From contig JALSPT010000054.1 of NCBI GenBank assembly GCA_026985785.1, positions 1 to 15,323 of the forward strand: a stretch of 15,323 nucleotides of DNA. The letters run 5' to 3'. The notes under the pieces are model-generated. The model ran no database searches, had not been told where the DNA came from, and worked only from the letters and a program-made list of their open reading frames with translations. Source of the stretch: Anaerolineales bacterium (GTDB taxonomy: Bacteria; Chloroflexota; Anaerolineae; Anaerolineales; DRMV01). Below, one piece after another: positions 5,925 to 12,794 of this stretch. Both the position numbers and the translations under genes were made by a program. Each line of letters begins with the position of its first letter. The first letter of the stretch is position 1.

Positions 5925-6884
5925 ATGCTTCGATCCTGGCTCATCTACCTTTCCAAAGCCCGGTGGGCGCAGCGCATGATGACCCACTGGGCACCAGCCT
6001 GGCGCGTTGCCTCCCGTTTTGTCGCCGGCAGCCGGCTGGAAGATGCCATCCGGGTAATCCAGTCCTTCAACGCTCAAGGTATGTTCGTTACTTTAGACCA
6101 CCTGGGGGAATCCACGACCAACCTCGATGAAGCCCAACAAGCCACCGAACACATCCTCACCATGTTAGACGCCATCGACCAAAACGGCGTCAAGGCCAAC
6201 GCATCCATCAAATTGACGCAAATTGGCCTGGCATTGGACAAAGCAGCCTGCGAGGCCAATCTACGGCGTATTCTTACCCGCGCCCGCCAGTACAACATCA
6301 TGGTACGCATCGACATGGAAGACTCGCCATGGGTGGACGCGACGTTGGAACTTTACGAAACCATGCACGCCGAAGGATTGGACAACGTCGGCGTGGTCAT
6401 CCAGGCCTACCTCTACCGCAGCGAGGAGGATGTCCGCAAATTGATGGCCCATGGGGCGCGGGTGCGCCTGGTCAAAGGGGCTTACAAAGAACCTCCTGAA
6501 ATCGCTTACCCCAAGAAACAAGACGTGGACGCCAGTTTCGACCGCTTGACTCGCCTCCTGTTGGATGGCGCCTTACGGGCAGGTGCGCCGACGATCAGCA
6601 AAGACGGCAAATGGCCACCCATCCCGGCCATCGGCACCCACGACCCCGACCGGATCGCCTATGCGAAAGCCTATGCCGAGCGCATCGGTCTCCCCAAACA
6701 AGCCTTGGAATTCCAGTTGCTCTACGGTATTCGCCGCGACTTACAACGCCAACTGACCGAAGAAGGCTACCCCGTGCGGATCTATGTCCCTTACGGCACA
6801 GAATGGTACCCCTATTTCATGCGCCGCCTGGCCGAGCGCCCCGCCAACCTGTGGTTCTTCATCTCGAATTTCTTCCGCCAATGA
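5925..6884 (+). CDS. Proline dehydrogenase (monofunctional PutA/PRODH domain)
   Basis: This FAD enzyme oxidises L-proline to delta1-pyrroline-5-carboxylate and passes electrons to the membrane quinone pool. The 319-residue product has the short monofunctional form known from Thermus and Deinococcus, a TIM-barrel PRODH domain. Visible motifs: DHLGES (58-63), SIKLTQIG (94-101), RIDMEDSP (128-135), QAYLYR (160-165), VKGAYKEP (183-190), GTHD (237-240), EFQLLYGIR (262-270) and YFMRRLAERP (297-306), whose Arg300 and Arg301 should hold the proline carboxylate. The ATG at 5925 follows GAGG at good spacing; the frame upstream to 5883 is leader. No P5C dehydrogenase is adjacent, so the second step is encoded elsewhere. 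Faces the HNH gene tail to tail. Confidence 0.95.
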   Translation: MLRSWLIYLSKARWAQRMMTHWAPAWRVASRFVAGSRLEDAIRVIQSFNAQGMFVTLDHLGESTTNLDEAQQATEHILTMLDAIDQNGVKANASIKLTQIGLALDKAACEANLRRILTRARQYNIMVRIDMEDSPWVDATLELYETMHAEGLDNVGVVIQAYLYRSEEDVRKLMAHGARVRLVKGAYKEPPEIAYPKKQDVDASFDRLTRLLLDGALRAGAPTISKDGKWPPIPAIGTHDPDRIAYAKAYAERIGLPKQALEFQLLYGIRRDLQRQLTEEGYPVRIYVPYGTEWYPYFMRRLAERPANLWFFISNFFRQ

Positions 6885-6934
6885 CGCAAAAAACCAAAAA
6901 ACACATGGGCGAGGCAATTGCCCTCGCCCATGTG
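6885..6934 (-). terminator. Rho-independent terminator of the HNH gene
   Basis: A perfect 13-bp stem (6902-6914 with 6922-6934, arm CACATGGGCGAGG) has a 7-base loop. On the minus strand it is followed by TTTTTT and a second T6 run. It begins 2 bases past the HNH stop. The plus-strand side has no T-tract, so it should stop minus-strand reading mainly, protecting the proline dehydrogenase gene from antisense transcription. Confidence 0.88.
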
Positions 6935-6936
6935 AC

Positions 6937-7452
6937 TCACCATCCTTGCAAAAAGGTTTCCCATTCCGCATGGGTGGCCAAGTAACGGCGAAAACGGTAA
7001 AGGGCACTGGCGGGGGGTGGCCCTGGCGGACGCAATAACCGCATATGCGCCTCTGCCAGCGTGCGCCCACCCTTGCGCGCATTGCAGGCAGCGCAGGCCG
7101 TCACCAGGTTTTCCCACGTGTCTTCCCCACCCAATCGTCGCGGCACGACGTGGTCGATAGTAGGATGCGCCACCCGCCGCCCGCAATACTGGCAGGTGTA
7201 GTCATCGCGGCGGAAAATTTCCTGCCGGTTGAGCGCCACCCGCAAGCGAGGGCGTTTGACCATGTACACCAGCCGAATCACCGAGGGAATTTCGAACACC
7301 TGCTGCACGGTACGAATTACCCCCCGCCCGTTGAGCACCAAATCGGCCTTTCCGCCCACCAACAGCCCCACCGCCCGCCGAACGGTGCACACGTCCAACG
7401 GCTCGTAGTTCACGTTCAATACCAACACGGGGGCATTCAGAGGGGCACGCAT
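6937..7452 (-). CDS. HNH endonuclease family protein
   Basis: A 171-residue protein with a zinc-bound HNH (beta-beta-alpha-Me) nuclease domain in its second half: Cys87 and Cys90 (CQYCG), the core PTIDHVVPRRLGG with Asp100-His101, TWENLV with Asn115, and Cys120, Cys123 with Asn124 (CAACNARKG). The N-terminal half (PVLVLNVNYEPLDVCTVRRAVGLLV, 8-32) is the segment conserved in the widespread stand-alone bacterial HNH proteins, whose role is not known. The start is set at the ATG at 7452 (7 bases after AGGG). The ATG at 7479 lies within the predicted -10 box and cannot be on the transcript; 7455 is an alternative. It is not next to a methylase or restriction gene, so no restriction system is implied. 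Confidence 0.92.
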   Translation of the reverse strand: MRAPLNAPVLVLNVNYEPLDVCTVRRAVGLLVGGKADLVLNGRGVIRTVQQVFEIPSVIRLVYMVKRPRLRVALNRQEIFRRDDYTCQYCGRRVAHPTIDHVVPRRLGGEDTWENLVTACAACNARKGGRTLAEAHMRLLRPPGPPPASALYRFRRYLATHAEWETFLQGW

Positions 7453-7472
7453 CATCCAACCCTGTAAGATTG

Positions 7473-7501
7473 TTGCCATTATAGCACAACAGGGGTAGAA
7501 T
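7473..7501 (+). promoter_or_regulatory. Sigma70-type promoter of the HhH membrane protein
   Basis: TTGCCA (7473-7478) and TAGAAT (7496-7501) are 17 bases apart. The -35 box shares a base with the -10 of the divergent HNH promoter, so polymerase binding at one should exclude the other. Confidence 0.65.
7478..7486 (-). promoter_or_regulatory. Extended -10 promoter of the HNH gene
   Basis: On the minus strand TGCTATAAT (7486-7478) combines a consensus -10 with the extended TGn element. No good -35 is seen, as is usual for extended -10 promoters. The transcript would start near 7471, upstream of the ATG at 7452. Confidence 0.65.
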
Positions 7502-7545
7502 TAGCGCAGACGACCGCATCATTTCTCCGCAGGAGGCATTCCATC

Positions 7546-7998
7546 ATGGACATGAGCGCATTCTGGTGGTTTTTCGGCGCCCTGGGCACTATCTTTTTCG
7601 TCATGTTTCTGTTGTACCTATACGACGTCGGTCCAGCCGTCACCCAGGCTTTTCACCCTGCCCCCTCACCCAACCCGCACCCACACCATGAAGAACCCGC
7701 TCCGGCAGCGAGCAAAGCCGTCCCACAAACAGCGCCCAGCACCGAGGACGATTTGAAGAAAATCGAAGGCATTGGGCCAAAAATCGAAGCCGCGCTCAAG
7801 GCCGCAGGTATCCGCACCTTTGCCGAACTGGCTACCAAAACCCCTGCCGAATTACAGGCCTTGCTGGACGAAGCAGGCTTTGCCCGCATCAGCAATCCTG
7901 AAACGTGGCATGAGCAGGCGGCGCTGGCAGCGGAGGGGAAGTGGGAAGAATTGCAAGCCTTCCAGGCTACCCTCAAAGGCGGTCGGCGACGCAAGTGA
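7546..7998 (+). CDS. Membrane-anchored helix-hairpin-helix protein
   Basis: A 150-residue protein of unknown function. Residues 5-28 form a single hydrophobic helix (FWWFFGALGTIFFVMFLLYLY). A Pro/Ala-rich, His-containing linker follows (about 36-66). The C-terminal part (about 68-143) is a helix-hairpin-helix domain of the DNA-polymerase-beta/DUF4332-like type with IEGIGPKI at 73-80, followed by the segment that usually accompanies it (PETWHEQAALAAEGKWEELQAF). Such domains are found fused to ribosomal proteins or on short membrane anchors in several phyla. The tail is basic (GGRRRK), so nucleic-acid contact at the membrane is plausible but not shown. The ATG at 7546 follows AGGAGG by 9-10 bases; 7552 is an alternative. 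Confidence 0.85.
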   Translation: MDMSAFWWFFGALGTIFFVMFLLYLYDVGPAVTQAFHPAPSPNPHPHHEEPAPAASKAVPQTAPSTEDDLKKIEGIGPKIEAALKAAGIRTFAELATKTPAELQALLDEAGFARISNPETWHEQAALAAEGKWEELQAFQATLKGGRRRK

Positions 7999-8025
7999 CA
8001 AACGGATCTCTCCCAACTTTAACCT

Positions 8026-8054
8026 AAAAACAGCCCCTCGCCGGGGCTGTTTTT
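8026..8054. terminator. Bidirectional intrinsic terminator between the HhH gene and the thyX-end operon
   Basis: AAAAACAGCCCC (8026-8037) pairs with GGGGCTGTTTTT (8043-8054) around a 5-base loop. The T-run on the plus strand and the A-run, read as T on the minus strand, make it work both ways. It closes the plus-strand HhH transcript and the long minus-strand operon that ends with the ThyX-family gene 28 bases away. Confidence 0.92.
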
Positions 8055-8081
8055 TTGTCACACCTTTTTGGGGAAAACACT

Positions 8082-9500
8082 TCACACCTCGGCAAAGTAC
8101 TGCTGCTCGACCGCCTGCCAGGTTTCGTCGGGCCGCAAGCGCAAAAATGGCGCCAGGGTAGGGGTAACCGCCGCGATCTCTTCGGCCATGCGCCATGCCA
8201 CCCGTCGGATGGAAAAATGCGCCTGGGGCGCGGTGCGCAAGCGCAAAAAGTGAAACGCCTCGCGCAAGTTGAGCACCGCGGTCACACGTCGGTTGAAAGC
8301 ATTAGGCACCACGTACGCCGCGACGTCGGGGTTCCAGGCCGCCAGTTGCTCATACGCCCCTTGCGCCGCCTGCAACGCAGCCCGATAATCCGCTTCCAGC
8401 CCCGCCTCGACCACCATCTTCGGCACGGCATAGCCCAAACGCGCCGTCAGAGGCTGCGGTATCTGGCTCATCATTCGGTGGCGCTTGAACTCGTAATACG
8501 CCCCCTGATCCATCACCAAGTCGAAAGTGTACGTTGCCAGTTCCAAAGCGCGCGGCGGCACGTCCCGCTCGCCCAACACACCCAACACTTCTTCGACCAG
8601 GGCGCGCTTTTCCGCTGCCGGAAGCCCACGCGCATAGTTGAGGTAATCCACATAGGGGCGATCGCCATACTGGTACAGCAACGCCGCCAGCACTCGCGCC
8701 TCCCCGCGCGCATCCCACGAAACCAAATGGCACCAATCTTCGGCATAAGTGCCCCCGCCGCGAAACTCGGCCACCCGTTGCCGCAAGGCCGCCGCGCCGC
8801 GCTGCCATCCTTCCACCGGGGCGACATATTTGAGCAGGGTGGGCACTTCGGCCCTGGCGGCCTCGTGCATCGCTTCGCCCAGCAGGCGCACCTCGGCCAA
8901 CGGATGGGAGAGCATCTTGCGGAGCAAATGCGCCAGGGAGCGGGCATTGATCGTCATCCCCAGGTTGGCCTGCGCCGCCGCGGGCAGCAAAAACCGGCAC
9001 ACATCAGCATACTGCGAGCGGTGGCGGGCTTCCCACCGGCGGGGGGGTTCATCCTTGGCGGGCGGATCACGGCGGGCGACTTCCTCCCGCACCGCCTCCA
9101 TGCAGCGCGCATAAACCGCAAACAGGCGCTCCAGCGCCTCGCGATACACCGCCAACAGTTCGGGTTGGGTCTCCAACTCCGGCGGCGTAACGCATTCATC
9201 CGCGCTCAGCCGCTGGTAGCGGGTCGATTTTTCGGTGTAGGATGCCAGCCGCCCGGATTCCAGCACCTCGGTTGCCAGGCGAGAAGCGCCTTCCACCGCA
9301 ATGTGGAGCACCGCGTGCTCCGCCACGGAAGCATGGCCGTAATCCAAAACCCACTTTTCGTGAAAGCGGCTGCTCTCGGCAGCGGTGAGCCCTTCGGCGG
9401 TGGCATCCAATGGAGCGGGGGAGCGCGACGTCTTGGCAAACGCCACGGCAATCACTTCAGGAGAGTAACGGCGGGGAGAAAGCAGGTAAACTCGGGGCAT
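8082..9500 (-). CDS. Tandem ThyX-family protein (flavin-dependent thymidylate synthase-like, two domains)
   Basis: A canonical ThyX is about 220-250 residues and makes dTMP from dUMP with FAD, NADPH and methylene-tetrahydrofolate. This 472-residue chain holds two such domains. The first (about 1-235) has HASVAEH (56-62), SGRLASYTEKSTRY (82-95), which aligns with the ThyX signature RHRxxSxNExSxRY but lacks RHR, and a C-terminal NARSLAHLL...AEVR block (185-204). The second (about 250-472) has KRHRMMSQIPQPL (339-351), which keeps RHR but not NExSxRY, and NLREAFHFLRLR...IRR (411-433). The ATG at 9500 is 8 bases after GGAG; a GTG at 9509 would overlap ribF. It is the last gene of the operon, behind ribF, the FAD maker. 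It may be a working thymidylate synthase or a paralogue with a changed role. Confidence 0.85.
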   Translation of the reverse strand: MPRVYLLSPRRYSPEVIAVAFAKTSRSPAPLDATAEGLTAAESSRFHEKWVLDYGHASVAEHAVLHIAVEGASRLATEVLESGRLASYTEKSTRYQRLSADECVTPPELETQPELLAVYREALERLFAVYARCMEAVREEVARRDPPAKDEPPRRWEARHRSQYADVCRFLLPAAAQANLGMTINARSLAHLLRKMLSHPLAEVRLLGEAMHEAARAEVPTLLKYVAPVEGWQRGAAALRQRVAEFRGGGTYAEDWCHLVSWDARGEARVLAALLYQYGDRPYVDYLNYARGLPAAEKRALVEEVLGVLGERDVPPRALELATYTFDLVMDQGAYYEFKRHRMMSQIPQPLTARLGYAVPKMVVEAGLEADYRAALQAAQGAYEQLAAWNPDVAAYVVPNAFNRRVTAVLNLREAFHFLRLRTAPQAHFSIRRVAWRMAEEIAAVTPTLAPFLRLRPDETWQAVEQQYFAEV

Positions 9501-9505
9501 CGCAG

Positions 9506-10450
9506 TCACTCCAGAACAGGCGTCGCTCTGCGCAACAGGCGGCGGGCAGCGGCAATGTCACGGGCAATCTGCTCGGCCAACGCCTGAGGGGAAGGAAAGC
9601 GCCGCTCTGGCCGCAGCCGCGCTACGAAATGCAGCCGCAAACGGCGACCGTAAAGATCGCCGCGAAAATCCAGCAGGTGGGCCTCCACACGGGGCGCTAC
9701 CGGCTGGCGCTCAAAAGTTGGGCGCACGCCAATATTGGCCACGGCAGCATAGCGCCCATCATCTTCTACCTCAGCAAAGCAAGCATACACCCCCGCCGCA
9801 GGCAGCATACGCTTCGGCCAAACGGCCAAATTGGCCGTCGGGAACCCTATCGTTCGTCCTCGGCCATCACCGCGCACAACTTCACCCGGCACGGCATAGT
9901 GCCGCCCCAACATCCGCGCTGCCAGCGTCACGTCGCCCTCCGCCAGCGCCCGCCGAATGCGGCTGGACGACACAATTTCGCCATCCAGGCGATAGGCCTC
10001 CACCACATGCACGGTATAGCCCAACCGCTCTCCCAGCCGCCGCAAAGTGGGGATGTCACCTTCGCGATTGCGTCCGAGGGCAAAATCGTACCCGACCCAC
10101 AATCGCTTCAACCCCAGATGAGCGCTCAGGTCGGCCATGAAATCGCTGGCGCTCCGTTGGGCCACTTCACGATCGAAAGGATGAGTGATGAGAACATCCG
10201 CCCCCAAGGCGGCGATGAGGGTAGCCTTCTCTTCGGGCGTCGAAAGGTAAAAAGGGTCCCGGCGATGGCCCAACACCTCGACAGGGTGAGGGTAAAAAGT
10301 GACAACCACCGCCGGGGCGTGGTAACGGCGTGCTTCGGCGACAAAGTCCCGCAGCAGTTGCTGGTGTCCCCGATGCACGCCGTCGAACGAACCAATGGTA
10401 ACCCACGCGCGTGGCAGAAGCAGAGAAGCCAGCGTGGTGTAATGCTCCAT
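9506..10450 (-). CDS. ribF: Bifunctional riboflavin kinase / FMN adenylyltransferase
   Basis: RibF phosphorylates riboflavin to FMN and adenylates it to FAD in the cytoplasm. The 314-residue protein has the usual two modules. The N-terminal nucleotidyltransferase has GSFDGVHRGH (20-29) and SSSRIRRAL (161-169, the SSTxIR-type motif). The C-terminal kinase has GFPTAN (202-207), NIGVRPTF (239-246) and Glu257 in VEAHLLDF, the catalytic base of the family. The ATG at 10450 is chosen; a GTG at 10456 overlaps the truB stop as GTGA and could be used by coupling, adding two residues. Neither has a strong Shine-Dalgarno. Its stop is 5 bases before the thyX-like start. Its product serves ThyX-type enzymes and the proline dehydrogenase elsewhere in the window. 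Confidence 0.96.
   Translation of the reverse strand: MEHYTTLASLLLPRAWVTIGSFDGVHRGHQQLLRDFVAEARRYHAPAVVVTFYPHPVEVLGHRRDPFYLSTPEEKATLIAALGADVLITHPFDREVAQRSASDFMADLSAHLGLKRLWVGYDFALGRNREGDIPTLRRLGERLGYTVHVVEAYRLDGEIVSSSRIRRALAEGDVTLAARMLGRHYAVPGEVVRGDGRGRTIGFPTANLAVWPKRMLPAAGVYACFAEVEDDGRYAAVANIGVRPTFERQPVAPRVEAHLLDFRGDLYGRRLRLHFVARLRPERRFPSPQALAEQIARDIAAARRLLRRATPVLE
9509..9512 (-). promoter_or_regulatory. Ribosome binding site for the ThyX-family gene inside the ribF end
   Basis: GGAG formed by the last coding bases of ribF sits 8 bases before the ATG at 9500. This supports that start and translational coupling of the two genes. Confidence 0.6.
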
Positions 10451-10452
10451 TG

Positions 10453-11379
10453 TCACGAAGCAAAGAAAACCTTGCGAGGTTGCAACTCGCCCGTATCGGC
10501 GCGATAGGTCATCACGGCCACCAGATCACCCTGCTCAGTCAGGGCACGCACCATCTGACCATCCTCGAATTCCTCGCCGTTGGGCGGTTTGATGCGATGG
10601 CCGTGGCGCACCAGTTCTACCTGATCGGGGTCGAGTTCCACCATCGGCCATTCGGTGAGCGCCTCGGCAGCCGGAATGAGGTAGCGGTACCACTCGCCGC
10701 GGCGGAAAGCCTCTTCCAGCCGGCGCAGGGGCACCGCATCGCGCAGCGTGAAGCGACCGCTTTGCGTGCGCCGCAGGCCCACCAGATGCGCACCGCATCC
10801 CAACTCCCGGCCAATGTCATGGGCCAGCGAGCGGACGTAAGTTCCCGAAGAACAATGGACGTCGACCACCACCTCCGGCGGCGCCCACTCCAGCAGTTCC
10901 AGGCTATAGACCTTGATCTTGCGCGGCTCCAGGTTCACCGGTTTGCCCTTGCGCGCCAGATCGTAAGCCCGTTTGCCTTTGACCCGCACTGCCGAATAGG
11001 GCGGCGGCACCTGTTCGATTTCACCCACAAACTTTTGCAAAATCCGCTCGAATTCCTCTTCGGTAATGTCTTCCCACGGCGCCTCGGCGGTGGTGCGGCC
11101 TTCTGCATCATAGGTATCGGTGGCGCTCCCCAGGCGAATGGTCGCCATGTAACGCTTATCCGATGCCGAAACCCACTCGCTCAGCCGCACCGCAGGGCCG
11201 ATCAACACCACCAGCACGCCTGAAGCGCGCGGATCCAGCGTCCCGGTATGACCAGCCCGACGAATACCGGTACCGCGGCGGATCACCTGCACAACCTGGT
11301 GAGAGGTCATCCCTACGGGCTTATCCACCACCAGGACCCCCGAAACCACGTCACGAATCATATCATCTGTGTGCATCAT
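10453..11379 (-). CDS. truB: tRNA pseudouridine(55) synthase TruB
   Basis: TruB turns U55 in the T-loop of elongator tRNAs into pseudouridine. The 308-residue product has the full catalytic domain: DKPVGMTSH (19-27), the catalytic Asp49 in AGHTGTLDPRASGVL, Tyr77 in the KRY box, PPPYSAVRVKGKRAYDLAR, and HCSSGTYVRSLAHDIG with the conserved Arg. A PUA-like C-terminal domain (about 240-308) follows and ends RKVFFAS. The ATG at 11379 has GGGAG 8 bases upstream. It is in the standard infB-rbfA-nrnA-truB-ribF order. Together with TtuA (s2T54) it modifies adjacent T-loop positions. Confidence 0.97.
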   Translation of the reverse strand: MMHTDDMIRDVVSGVLVVDKPVGMTSHQVVQVIRRGTGIRRAGHTGTLDPRASGVLVVLIGPAVRLSEWVSASDKRYMATIRLGSATDTYDAEGRTTAEAPWEDITEEEFERILQKFVGEIEQVPPPYSAVRVKGKRAYDLARKGKPVNLEPRKIKVYSLELLEWAPPEVVVDVHCSSGTYVRSLAHDIGRELGCGAHLVGLRRTQSGRFTLRDAVPLRRLEEAFRRGEWYRYLIPAAEALTEWPMVELDPDQVELVRHGHRIKPPNGEEFEDGQMVRALTEQGDLVAVMTYRADTGELQPRKVFFAS

Positions 11380-11408
11380 CGAAAATTCTCCCTCTTATCA
11401 AAAATTAC

Positions 11409-11439
11409 AACGAGCCAGGAAGCAGGGGAAAGGCTCGTT
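11409..11439 (-). other. Hairpin in the nrnA-truB spacer
   Basis: AACGAGCC (11409-11416) pairs with GGCTCGTT (11432-11439) around a 15-base purine-rich loop. On the minus strand it is followed by a T-rich stretch (GTAATTTTTGAT) before the truB ribosome site. It may be a weak attenuator or an RNA processing site within the operon. It is the only notable internal spacer here (64 bases). Confidence 0.4.
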
Positions 11440-11443
11440 TGAA

Positions 11444-12400
11444 TCAAGCGTTCAGCAAAGCACGCGTGGCAGCCAGTACCTTTCGCTGCACGTCGTCCAA
11501 CGAACCGGGCACAGTAGCACCCGCGGCCGGGACATGCCCGCCTCCGCCAAAGCGCACCGCCAGGTCGGAGACATCCCACCCCGAGCGAGCCCGCCAACTG
11601 ACCTTGACCGTCCCATCCGGCTGCTCCACAAAAATCACACCAATGGCAGCATCACGCACGCTCACCAGATAGCCTACCAGGTCCGCGTCATCGTTGCTGT
11701 GATAGCCGCTAATACGCCGGTCTTCCAGGGTCAGCGAAGTCCACACCAGCCCCCCTTCTCGCTGGATGCGGCTTAGGCCCTGCCCCCAGTAACGCAGAGC
11801 CTCGAAGCTGCGCTCAACGAGCGCCTTGAAATACAACTCGCTGAGGGGCGCTCCACGATCGACCAGGTCCGCGGCCAGGCGAAGCGCGTCGGCAGTGACG
11901 TTAGAAGTGCGGAAACCAATCGTGTCCGTCAGGATACCGGTAAGCAACGCCGAGGCTGCCTCTACCGGCAAAGGGAATCCCCACGCTGGCAACAACTCTG
12001 CTAGCATGGCCGCCGTCGCCACGGCGTGGGGCGCCACAATATTGACTGCCGCAAAACGGGTGTTGGTTTTATGATGGTCGATGTTGACATCCACCGGCCA
12101 ATCGGCCTGCCAGGCACTGCCCCCACGACCGACATCGCCACAATCCACAAACACGCGGCAATCGGCAGAGGGATCGCCCTGGGAGACCACCTCGTCTGCG
12201 CCTGCCAGATGCCGGAAAGTGGTCGGAACGCCATCTGCCAGAGCAACCACCACCTGCTTGCCGGCAGCCTTCAGCGCCAGCGCCAGCCCCAACGCGGAGC
12301 CCACCGCGTCGCCGTCGGGCCGCTGGTGGGAAACGATGCTCACTTTCCGCGCGGTCCGAAGGCACTCGCCCGCAGCAGCCACTTCTTGGGCATTATACAT
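11444..12400 (-). CDS. nrnA: DHH-family nanoRNase / pAp phosphatase NrnA
   Basis: NrnA degrades 2-5 nt RNAs from the 5' end and, in many bacteria, hydrolyses 3'-phosphoadenosine 5'-phosphate to AMP; it needs Mn2+. The 318-residue product has the DHH domain with SHQRPDGDAVGS (24-35; His25, Asp29, Asp31 as metal ligands), VDCGD (85-89), DHH at 108-110 and LTDT (157-160). It also has the DHHA1 domain with KVSWRARS and GGGGHVPAAG (285-294). The length matches the family. The ATG at 12400 lies inside the end of rbfA (8-base overlap) and has GAGG upstream, so it is translationally coupled to rbfA. Its place between rbfA and truB is common in Firmicutes-like and Chloroflexota operons. Confidence 0.94.
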   Translation of the reverse strand: MYNAQEVAAAGECLRTARKVSIVSHQRPDGDAVGSALGLALALKAAGKQVVVALADGVPTTFRHLAGADEVVSQGDPSADCRVFVDCGDVGRGGSAWQADWPVDVNIDHHKTNTRFAAVNIVAPHAVATAAMLAELLPAWGFPLPVEAASALLTGILTDTIGFRTSNVTADALRLAADLVDRGAPLSELYFKALVERSFEALRYWGQGLSRIQREGGLVWTSLTLEDRRISGYHSNDDADLVGYLVSVRDAAIGVIFVEQPDGTVKVSWRARSGWDVSDLAVRFGGGGHVPAAGATVPGSLDDVQRKVLAATRALLNA

Positions 12401-12782
12401 GGTTTTCCTCGTCAGGAGAAGCGCCGCGGGCAGCGCGTTCGGCCTGAATTTGTTTCAACAACGTTTCAACGCGCTCCGCCCGCTCGGGCGTTGGATCCCA
12501 GTGAAAACGCAAGCGGGGGAACTGGCGGAGTTCTACCCGCGCTGCCAATTGGCGGCTGAGAAAACCGCGCGCGTGCTCCAGGCCAGCCAGGATTTCCTCT
12601 TGCCGCGCCGAACCTTCCACCGCCGAGACGAACACATCGGCATAGGCCAGTTCACGATCCACCCGCACATCGGTCACCGTCACACCACGCAAGCGCGGGT
12701 CGGCTACCTCATACAACAGCAGGACGGCCAATTCTTCCTTCAAGCGTTCGTTGATGCGCCGCAACCGCAATTGGGAAACCAT
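12393..12782 (-). CDS. rbfA: 30S ribosome-binding factor A
   Basis: RbfA is a KH-fold late assembly factor of the small subunit that binds near 16S rRNA helix 1 and is released as the 30S matures. The 129-residue protein shows the family pattern: RLRRINERLKEELAVLL (5-21), then DPRLRGVTVTDVRVDRELAYADVFVS (28-53), the segment that identifies RbfA, and FLSRQLAARVELRQFPRLRFHWD at 74-96. The ATG at 12782 has GGAGG 5 bases upstream, in the 12-base gap after infB. The 3' end overlaps nrnA by 8 bases. Confidence 0.95.
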   Translation of the reverse strand: MVSQLRLRRINERLKEELAVLLLYEVADPRLRGVTVTDVRVDRELAYADVFVSAVEGSARQEEILAGLEHARGFLSRQLAARVELRQFPRLRFHWDPTPERAERVETLLKQIQAERAARGASPDEENHV

Positions 12783-12794
12783 CTTGCCCTCCGC

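Noticed and set aside
6937..7998. HNH nuclease plus membrane HhH protein as a new defence system
   Set aside because: They are divergent, lie among metabolic genes, have no mobile or defence neighbours, and the HNH protein is a common stand-alone bacterial family. The idea is not supported by the sequence.
8055..9587. 510-codon open frame on the plus strand opposite the ThyX-family gene
   Set aside because: It has no recognisable motif, no ribosome site and a His/Arg/Gln-rich composition typical of antisense frames in high-GC genes. The opposite strand has clear family motifs.
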